A stretch of 64,000 nucleotides of DNA from positions 8,728,417 through 8,792,416 of the forward strand of contig OW203997.1 in the NCBI GenBank assembly GCA_934047225.1, in the 5' to 3' direction. The translations under genes were made by a program, and so were the position numbers. Positions 56,140 to 64,000 of this stretch are shown here, piece after piece. Position 1 is the first letter of the stretch. Each line of letters begins with the position of its first letter. The stretch is from Ypsolopha sequella. Its lineage: Eukaryota; Arthropoda; Insecta; Lepidoptera; Ypsolophidae. A model generated the notes under the pieces. It did no database searches and was not told the DNA's origin. It was given only the letters and a program-made list of their open reading frames with translations.

Positions 56140-56495
56140 CATCCATCCATCCATCAGCCTAGTTCGTCCACTGCTGGAAATAAACCTTTCCAGGATTTTG
56201 CCACTCCCGGCGGTCATCCTGGAAGAATTGCCCATACTCACACACGCTGGGCAAGCGAGTTGGTGAGCGCGGTGCCGGAACCCTCATAACAATGACGCCA
56301 CTGCCCGTCACCAGTCTGTTCCATATAAGGCCCGGCTATTAGGGATGGATATACCGCCATCCATCGGTCCCAGGCATGGTGGGCCTCCTGGTTTTTTGCC
56401 TGTGAGCTGTCCTCTTAATCTCCCCCGAATTACTTCGACGGGGTCTCCAATTAAGATGGTGATACCTCCACAGTCGAGCCCGGCATCAGCCTAAA
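56140..56495 (-). repeat. Truncated LINE 3' end (ggatgg-tailed), copy 5
   Basis: atccatccatccatccatca, gcctagttcgtccactgctg, then ggtcccaggcatggtgggc and cgagcccggcatcagcct. Along with copy 1 it is the fullest copy. Confidence 0.78.
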
Positions 56496-56906
56496 CTACT
56501 GTACAAGAAACTATTTTCCAGATGTCGCTACTGCAGCTAAACGACACAAAATTGCATCTCTCGAGCGTCGTCGAGATAGTATTGACCTCATTTTCGTCTA
56601 CAAAATTCTCAATTACATTGATTCTCATCATTGTTGGGTAAATAAGTAACCATCATGTTATTATTGGTACATAAAAAATTGCTGCAGTAAATAGATTCGT
56701 AGCTCAGCGACGAAGAAATTTTTATTGAATAAATTATTATCAATACGTTTTTATATTGTTTTATTATTGGTAAGAAAGTTTGTGAGATTCTATACACAAG
56801 CCATGAGCACGTAGTCTGATGCAATATGATTGTTTCTTAGGCAATACAATAGTGATAAAATGAAGTAAATGTTTCCTACATATGATTTATCGGAACACAA
56901 TAACTA
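56496..56906. other. Short spacer
   Basis: No feature recognised. Confidence 0.4.
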
Positions 56907-57260
56907 CAAGCGGTAGCACAGGGGTAGTACGCTGGCCTCTCAATCTTGAGATCCACGTTCGATCCCAGGCCGGGCATGCACCAATAAGTTTTTCAGAATT
57001 TATGTGATTATCACTTGCTGAACGGTGAAGCAAAACATCGTAAGGAAACCTGCATGCCCTTAAAAGCGTGTATTTATGCCCTAAGTACGGCGATAGGGCT
57101 CACCACCGATCACGTTGGGACGCAATAATTGATGGTTAAACGCGGGTGTACCGATTGTGGATTGTGACTTGCAAATTGCACACACACATACACACACAGT
57201 TTACACTTGCACCATCTCTGACATCCCCTCGGGGATTCATGTCGTGACGATATATTATAT
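56907..57260 (+). repeat. tRNA-derived SINE, about 350 bp
   Basis: Head acaagcggtagcacaggggt, agtacgctggcctctcaat, cttgagatccacgttcgatc has a tRNA-like A box (tagcacagggg) and B box (gttcgatccc). The body has gaaacctgcatgc and ttaaacgcgggtgtaccg. The 3' end is catctctgacatcccctcgg, ggattcatgtcgtgacga, tatatta. A (ca)n stretch lies at 57180. The 3' body recurs at 18910-19015 and, reversed, at 62870-62965; the head recurs reversed at 26370-26456. Confidence 0.82.
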
Positions 57261-57937
57261 AATGAATAAAAGAGATTTTGGACGTAATCGTGACCTTGTG
57301 CTGATATCATCTAGAAAGCGGTGTTTGGTCTTTTTGGGACGGAATTGTTTGTCTTTGCAATATATTTTCTTCCAATTAAGAGGATGGCATACCCTAGCAA
57401 CTTTTTTTATTACCCGTCCAGCACAATAAGTCTAATGGCAAAGACCTTATTTGCTTTTCATAGAGGCGATTATATGTTGGCTCTTTGGCCTCTTGTTCTT
57501 GGACGCGTAATACTAGTGATCACGCAGCGAAACAACAAATTGGTGTGTTTTTAGCTAATACTGAAATATGTTGTAGGGAAAAAAATATTGGATTTAGGTA
57601 ACATCCCTTCATATTTCTATTGCCTATTTTATAAAAAAAAAATCAAGTTGATCTCTTAACCGCGTTTTTGAAACGAACGTTTGAAAACCAAAAAAAAGAG
57701 GGTGGAAATCATTTTTCTTTGACAAAAGTATAAATCTTAAAACATTGTTTATAGATGGAATCCCTAGATAAAAGATCGATAAATCGGTTATATTTTCGTC
57801 AATATGAGGAGAGACCTAGTTTCTTCCAATGAACCCTTGAAAACCTGGTGTTATTGATGTTCTAGCGTCAGGTGTCCCGTTAAGCCCAATGAAATCAATC
57901 GAAAAATATCACATTAACCACTTTAACCGGGCTCAAC
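57261..57937. other. Non-coding spacer
   Basis: Two overlapping forward frames (57157-57554) extend from the SINE tail and have no recognisable domain. Confidence 0.4.
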
Positions 57938-58087
57938 CGCGTAATTCTCATTTGTATCAACTTCAAGCAAATGCATGCGAAATTCAACGCGTGCAAAAGA
58001 GATGGCATGTTAGGCGGGCGTCGTCGCACGCACGACAAATTTCAATCTCAAGTTGATGTTGATGAAAATGAGAATTACGCGGTAGAC
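57938..58087. repeat. Hairpin element with 25-bp arms
   Basis: accgcgtaattctcatttgt and atcaacttcaa at the left are mirrored by ttgatgttgatgaaaatgag and aattacgcggt at the right. The loop is GC-rich (gggcgtcgtcgcacgcac). Confidence 0.72.
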
Positions 58088-59013
58088 CCGCTGTTGAGTC
58101 GCAATAAAATATTAAAATTAAAGTATAATGCATATATGCGCCACAACATTATTATTTATGAGTATAACAGTTAAAAATAATTTTTAATTTGAAAAAAAGC
58201 CTCTTAGGGTAAACTGGAAATTGAATTAAGAAAACTAGTAACTAATTAGCATACATGCTAAACAGAAAAAAATATACATAAAACATAGGGTTCTACAACT
58301 GCAGAGCTGTGACCCTTGTGTTATGTTAATTTTAACATGTTCATACCAATTAAAATGTTAACAAAAGCTGCAGTATAAAATGGTTACGACTCCATTCTGG
58401 GGACCGGTTTGGCACAGGCCGTGCATTTTATTTTATATGGACATCTCTATTTATTTTGATAGCTGTATTGCTGTTTTTCAATTTGCGCATAAGATATGTT
58501 ACATACTTGACTGTGTAAGTATGTTTGTAAATTGAACTGAAATATCTATTTTTACTGAACCTAAAATAATTAAGTTGAAAGAAAAATCTAATTCAACGGA
58601 ACAGGCCAAGTTTTTGCAAAATTAGCACCTGGAAGTAAAAATATTATTTACACTTCCATGAACTATTTATTTGGAACCCGTATAAAAACAACAATTCTAA
58701 TAAAGAAAAAAACCGAAAAATTAGAAGATTTCCGAAATTTTTGGAAGTCTCTGTTCAGATGGTATAATTATTCTACCTATATGGTAGGTATTTTAGAGAT
58801 GAAAATGTATTATTTATCGATATTTATAATCCTTATTCATACCGATTTAAACGAATATAACTTAGCTTTGTGTTTTTGCAAAAAGTTCAAGAAGCTTATA
58901 AACTTCTCGAAAAGGACACATTACATAAATATTTTTAATAAAATACCATTTAAGGATTTTTTTTTTTTGGCTGATGTATTTTACATAAATATAAATACTT
59001 AATTTAATTGTTC
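58088..59013. other. AT-rich spacer
   Basis: A 114-residue forward frame at 58658-59002 is Lys/Ile/Phe-rich with no domain and looks like an AT-rich chance frame. Confidence 0.4.
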
Positions 59014-59058
59014 TAGGCGCTATATTTCGACAACTCAGTGGGGTCGTCATCAGGCAAA
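59014..59058 (-). ncRNA. Hammerhead-like ribozyme core 5
   Basis: Minus strand: ctgatgacgacc, loop, gttgtcgaaatatagcgcc. CUGAUGA and GAAA boxes are present. Stem II is cgac/gtcg, while cores 1 and 2 have cggc/gccg: a G-C to A-T exchange on both sides that keeps pairing. Stem I is weak. Confidence 0.5.
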
Positions 59059-59760
59059 TAGATAAATATTATATGCCATATATAGGTATTTAAAGGTAGA
59101 AAACCGCTGACATCTATTTTCGTATATTTTTATGTCAATGAAATAACTAAATTATAATTTTTTCAAAAAGTGGTGTAACTGTTACTGTCGATAAACGCAT
59201 AATATTTCGCAACATTATTTGTGGGTTTAAAATTGAAAGTTATGATAAAATATTTAAATCACCCAACTTCGATACGATTCAAACATTCGCAGAAGGCACG
59301 TTCCAACATAAAAGGGCCGCGGAGCATCAATCAAAAATTATTTCAATAGTAACACCCTTCCACTGACGACAATGGGGAATCGATACACACCAGAATCTGT
59401 CCTTACCTTACAATAATATAGTATATAGTTGCTTAGTCCTTATCGGGAAGGAAATAAAGTCCAAAATATATTGATTGTGGTGGATGGTATAGTCAAGGGG
59501 AGGAAATAAAAACCAGTATCGCCACTTCCGACTTGCACTTCACCCCTCTTTGAGTTTCCTGTCTTCCTGGTGGTTGCCCGCAATTTTTGGACTTTTTTTA
59601 CGAAGTGGTTTGTGCGGTCTTTGTCTCACATCATATAAGGGTTTAGTAGTGAATTATTCAAATAATCGATTGCAAAAAAAAAAAAAAAAAAACATTAACC
59701 CCTTCCTCTGCAAAGATCCACACAAAATATATTATTCAGTTTATAATACAAAAATAACCG
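59059..59760. other. Spacer with an A18-like run
   Basis: A long A run near 59673-59692. The forward frame at 59550-59930 crosses it and is not taken as a gene. Confidence 0.4.
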
Positions 59761-60560
59761 GGGAAGCGAGTCAGACTCGCATACCTAGCGTTCCGTCTCA
59801 TTTCAAATTCAATTTTGTCATTTTGTTTTCATTAATTTCTCAACCGCTATATTTTTCCTGTAATCTTTACGTAAGCACATATTACCATGATTTTTTTTCA
59901 TGTTTTTCGATTCACCAGTTTTGGAGGTAAGGGGACATAATTTATTGTGATTTTTTGAGGATTTCTCGAAATAGGTGCAAATAAATATAGCCAGACAATA
60001 TATTTTTACAATCAGCTCTTTAATACCTGCAACTAAATACTCATATTGTGTTTTTATAAAATATATTTTTCATTTATTTTACTTTTTTTAAATATTTACA
60101 TTATAATAGAACAAGTTTCTTAACTTTTTTTTGTAATTGACCAGTTATGACCTATAATCGTTTTTTTTTTTCATATACTTCGGTCCAGTTTCAGAGATAA
60201 GAGGGGGGACACATACATTTTTTGTGGTTTTTCAAAGATTTCTCGAAACCAGTGGCAGTAAATATAGTTAATTAAGGTATATATTTTTACAATCAACTCT
60301 TTAATATCTATAATTTAGTACCCATATTTATTTATAAGATTTTTTTTCTCTGTTTGTACTGGAAATATTTAGAACATTTTGAACATTTTTGTTTTTTCTT
60401 TTTTTTTTCTTTTTCTTATGTGGGCAAATTAATTCTATTTTAGTGCCAAATTTCAAGTCTTTATCTTTAACGATGCTAAAGGCTGTGACATACGAACGGA
60501 TGGACAACAGAGTCTTACCATAAAGATTCCTTTTGTACCTTTAAGGTACTACGGAACCCT
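59761..60560. repeat. Long copy of the agggttccgta lepidopteran repeat
   Basis: Starts gaagcgagtcagactcgcat with acctagcgttccgt and ends ttaaggtactacggaaccct with aaaaacagtacg. Near the right end acgaacggatggacaacaga corresponds to the cgtctgtccgttcgtc word at 5080. The interior contains ttcatatacttcgg and two similar stretches (atttctcgaaataggtgca, atttctcgaaaccagtggca) about 250 bp apart, so it is partly duplicated internally. Confidence 0.6.
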
Positions 60561-61882
60561 AAAAACAGTACGGGGCATTAGCTTTTACTACAGATAGCTA
60601 TAAAAATATAATTTCAATTTTATGAGGAGGCACAAATTAATTTAAATGAATTGTCGACTGAATATCGGTATTTTTATTTAAAATTCCAATTACTTGTTCG
60701 AGTTGTTCTGGCGCTATCACTGGATCTCAAACTACAATTAATTAAATATACTGCGATACCATCTCCAAAGATGTAGTACCTACTTCACAATGTAGTTTCA
60801 CCACGAAATGTCACAAGCGGACCTTGAAATAGCTTTTTAAATTTATAACGTTATTGTCTATTTTGTCTCCAACGTTATAAAATACAATAACGTTATTGTA
60901 GCCAAACGTTATTTCTTATTTATACGTATAATGTTAGCGATGTTAGTAATAGTATTTAACAAGTCATTTCATATGAAACTTGCATAAAATAACGTTTGTA
61001 TTTCGTTTCGTTACTTCATAAGTTCATAACACTATTATTTTTGTAACCTTGAAAATGTCTGGTTACAGTATTCTGTACGCGTCTTGTAAGGTTGCTAGTG
61101 AGGGGGTAATGTGTGATTGTTTTTAATAAATTTCGCATTAAAATTACCGATTTACACGCTGAAAGTCCTGTTCTTCAAAATATTCGATGTTTACGGAAAA
61201 TGTTCATCTTATCTTTCAAATGATACTATTTTTAAGACAGTATTGAAGGTTATATTTTGAGACAGCCTTTTGGCAGTGGCTGTGAATACGGATCAATATA
61301 CCCCTGTGACAAAATAATATATAATCATTAATGTTAAATAATAATAAATTTTCCTAAAATCAAAATTTAAAATTTATGATGGATATTTTACACTAATCCT
61401 GTGCGGGAAGACACAAATAAAAGTTTAAAGGAATAATATAAATAAAACAGAACTCAAACCTTCAAGAAAATGTGCAATTTTCACCATCTTAAAGCCGTCC
61501 CTTCCATCGACAAGGTCCACCTCATTAACAACATGGAAATAAATACAATAAAAACTCGCAGATGTATAATGGATTCCGAAAACAGCGTTGAACGTGTAAA
61601 ACAAGATACAACAAATTATGTTTAATGAAATAACAAATCACACGTGCTTTAAAATCGATTTGTTTTGCATCGCTGACATGATGGATGGACGAGCCCCGCG
61701 CGATGCGCCCCCTTAATTCATTACTACTGCTTTGGGTGCCTATTCTGAATGTATGTCGCATGCGATATTTTATTAATAAGTCTTCTGTTTATCGCATGAT
61801 AAATACTATTAGATGTAAAGTCGAACATCTAAAATAGGTAAAATATCCCCATCATTCTAATATTTTATGTTATACAACTATA
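60561..61882. other. Non-coding spacer with palindromic aacgttat words
   Basis: ataacgttattg occurs repeatedly between 60845 and 60990 (for example aacgttattgtctatttt and ataacgttattgtagcc). No gene was recognised. Confidence 0.4.
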
Positions 61883-62304
61883 CAGGGTGCTTGGTAATTC
61901 GACCTATTCCTTGAAAGAGGTTACACTAGAGATCATTTCCAACGAATGAAGTCCTATCAACTAGGTGTCGAAAATGAATGGTTTTATATTATTTTTCAAA
62001 CTTTCAGACTAATAAACAAAAATAAATAATTTAAAAATAACTAATCCTCTCTCAGCACTTATTTATTATATTTCTGATCAATGATAGAAGATCATTTACA
62101 AAAAAAATACGTGCCCTGAATTCCCATAATCTCAGAATTAAAAGTGGAAAGAAAACCTTTTTTATTTTGTAATTTTTGAAATATCGACGTTTTTTACTTA
62201 ATCATTTCCAACAAATAATGCCTATCAACTAGGCATTATTTATTATTATAGCTATCCCTAGTATAGCCCCTTTCAAGGAATAGGTCGAATTACCAAGCAA
62301 CCTG
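61883..62304. mobile_element. MITE family H, copy 2 (unsplit)
   Basis: cagggtgcttggtaattcga, cctattccttgaaagaggtt at the left and aacccctttc-type text with aataggtcgaattaccaagc, aacctg at the right. Flanks are acta/tata. It contains aatgcctatcaactagg at about 62219, the empty site matching the LTR insertion at 36522-40442. A local hairpin aatgcctatcaactaggcatt lies there. Confidence 0.88.
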
Positions 62305-62580
62305 TATATATAATTTTATTTTTATTTCTACCGATGCCGACAAAAAAGTTGAAATACTATATATATAAACACTATATATAATATATCAAATAAAAAACAA
62401 ACAACATTTTAAATATTAATTTATTAAAAATAGGCATTTATTTAAAAATTTTGCACAATTCTACGTAAAATAGAAATGTGCTGAATTTTCAAATAAATAT
62501 TTTATCGCATGAGCTAGAATCGCCAGCCTTCAATACGACTATTTCGTCCCTTATTGTAGGAATTCAAACCTTGTGAAAAT
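62305..62580. other. Short AT-rich spacer
   Basis: tatatataaacactatatat near 62355. No feature recognised. Confidence 0.4.
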
Positions 62581-62614
62581 GAGACAGAGGTATATATCTG
62601 ATATACTCTGTCTC
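62581..62614. repeat. Short strong hairpin
   Basis: gagacagaggtata and tatactctgtctc pair with a loop of a few bases. The structure could be a small structured RNA element or the core of an old MITE; no context supports a function. Confidence 0.6.
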
Positions 62615-62869
62615 TACTCAATCGTGCGTGTAAATCGACGGTGGTTCAGGCTATAATATAAGGGGGTTTAGGGCGTGAAGCGTAAATGAATATATTAATT
62701 TGGGCCTTAGATTTTGTAGTACAAATCGCAGCTGTTGGCGGCGTGTTTGCATTTGTAATGTGACCCTTTATAGAATCATCGCTTAATCCTTTGCTTTGCA
62801 AATTTCTTCAAGCGCAAAACAAATTTGCGCAAATACTTTGCGCAAACATAACGACTGAGAGTAAACAAA

Positions 62870-62965
62870 ACCACACAAGACAGACACACATTACATATCG
62901 TCACGACATTTATCCCCAAATAATTGTCAGAGGTGTTTCGAGTGTTGATAGCCACAATAACAGTC
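62870..62965 (-). repeat. SINE 3' body, reversed, diverged
   Basis: atatcgtcacgacatttatc and attgtcagaggtgtttcga are the reverse complement of the cacctctgaca...ggattcatgtcgtgacga block at 57215-57250. Confidence 0.6.
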
Positions 62966-63718
62966 AACACTCTACACTCTCTTTTCATCGACAATGTTCC
63001 AACGTGACAGAGTTGCAGGTTTACCTCACAGTGTTTTCCTTTACCATTTAAAAGAGGTAAAAACTCATTCTAGTTCCGAAATTTGCTTATTGCTCTCAAC
63101 TTAAGGCAACAATAAGGTTATAACTAAAGTACCGAGGATGTGACGTACGATAGACCAAAATAAAAAGACCCCTGATCTTACCAATATTGTTCCTAACCGT
63201 GGTCTAATTAAAATAGGTATTTTCTTTCTAAAGAAAGGCTCTTCCGCTGGGAGGAGTGGTAACGAGGGTCCCCCTTTCTTCCACCTGCCCCTTTACCAAA
63301 TTTGGAAGTCTAGATACTAAGTCGGAGCCAAATACTTAATTAAACAGTTATTTTTTTACTTTTTACTTTTATTCTTGAAATGCCATTTTTATACATACCC
63401 CATCAATCTGAGGGATAAAACTTTTATTTTAGGTAAAGGGAGATTAGAATCAATGAATTAACACATACATCATTTGTGTTGGTGGTCAGGCCAGATTTCA
63501 TACAAAAGTGCCCATCATTCTTTGTCGAGGCTAATTTTGGCGTATGGGAAACAGACTCGTAGGCTAGGGCTGTAAATAAAAACGTCGATGAAGTTTTTAT
63601 CAAAGATCTTGTGCATTAAATGGCAGGCGCCGCGTCGGTGTTGTATTTCAGTTTATGATCGCTGACAGTAGCTACCGATGGTAAGGCAACATTGACTCGA
63701 GATCCACAGATCTGATAC
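62966..63718. other. Spacer before the partial frame
   Basis: A moderately GC-rich patch at 63235-63310 (ccgctgggaggagtggtaac, ggtccccctttcttcc). 63625-63655 ends in gttgtatttcag, a possible acceptor ahead of the frame at 63719. Confidence 0.4.
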
Positions 63719-64000
63719 ATGGATAGCGGGCCCGCTAAAGATATTAAACACGACTTGCAGCTTTTTAATAGGAATTCTTTATGCATATCACGGATTATAC
63801 CGGGTGAAAACGGACAGGTATCTTTGATAGAAACCGAAGAAAATTATCTAGGAATTGAAAAAAATATTTTCAATAATTCTGAAAACCTTCTCTGGAAAGA
63901 ATTAGCTGGACGGACAGGAAGACTAATGAAAACCATTGAGATAATGGGACCGACAGTTTACAACAATCTACTTGAATACATAAAAGCCGCATCTAGTATG
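63719..64000 (+). CDS. Partial reading frame, open at the window edge, unrecognised
   Basis: ATG at 63719 opens a frame of 94 codons without stop up to the last base. It reads MDSGPAKDIKHDLQLFNRNS and further LIETEENYLGIEKN, WKELAGRTGRLMKTIEIMGP and YNNLLEYIKAA. Composition is that of a real soluble protein (charged, balanced, helical tendency at the end) and codon use is less AT-biased than chance frames nearby. An upstream tttcag at about 63652 could be an acceptor. I do not recognise the family. It could be the first coding exon of a host gene or the start of a retrotransposon or DNA-transposon protein. No signal peptide or membrane segment is visible. Confidence 0.55.
   Translation, partial: MDSGPAKDIKHDLQLFNRNSLCISRIIPGENGQVSLIETEENYLGIEKNIFNNSENLLWKELAGRTGRLMKTIEIMGPTVYNNLLEYIKAASSM

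Noticed and set aside
56907..56990. tRNA gene
   Set aside because: A and B box words are present but no full cloverleaf or anticodon arm can be drawn, and the text recurs as a dispersed SINE.
58658..59002. 114-residue forward frame
   Set aside because: Lys/Ile/Phe-rich as expected of AT-rich non-coding DNA; no start context, domain or repeat support.

Overview
The window looks like nuclear DNA of an insect, most probably a lepidopteran (moth or butterfly). It is strongly AT-rich, has almost no long open reading frames, and is dense in repeats of types familiar from moths and butterflies: a tRNA-headed SINE, several 5'-truncated LINE tails, a repeat carrying the word agggttccgta with cgtctgtccg, a repeat ending in gcgggcaaaagctagt, and many foldback MITEs. 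No intact host gene is recognisable. Two short reading frames could be host exons or transposon coding: 32158-32313, and 63719-64000, which runs off the right edge. The species cannot be named from the sequence.

Layout. 1-5110: foldback elements and repeat fragments. 5146-8940: a very large palindrome of two arms of about 1.46 kb. Each arm carries a reading frame for a cysteine-rich CXC-like peptide, and the right arm is split by a 688-bp retroposon. 9889-14480: Harbinger-like, foldback and tandem repeats. 15933-17749: a decayed, intron-containing gene joining a Mutator-like transposase domain to a YqaJ-type recombinase/exonuclease domain, the most gene-like object here. 18900-29412: LINE and SINE tails, an hAT MITE with perfect 8-bp target duplication, and a TTAA MITE nested inside a copy of itself. 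30055-31142: three hammerhead-like ribozyme cores of the kind known from Penelope-like elements, with a TA-flanked MITE among them. 36448-40817: a MITE split by a young non-coding LTR retrotransposon with two 1142-bp LTRs, CTAT target duplication and a tRNA-Lys-type primer site. 43000-45230: foldbacks, a fourth hammerhead-like core and a 3 x 124 bp tandem array. 48050-49300: a broken mariner transposase gene split by a TTAA MITE. 49305-64000: more MITEs, LINE and SINE tails, a fifth hammerhead-like core and the partial reading frame at the edge.

The window is best read as a layered record of transposition. At least five nested insertions can be reconstructed by comparing split and unsplit copies inside the window. 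The points most worth follow-up are the Mutator/YqaJ gene, the giant coding palindrome (a potential hairpin-RNA source), the hammerhead-like cores and the young LTR element. Family letters A to I below are names for this annotation only.
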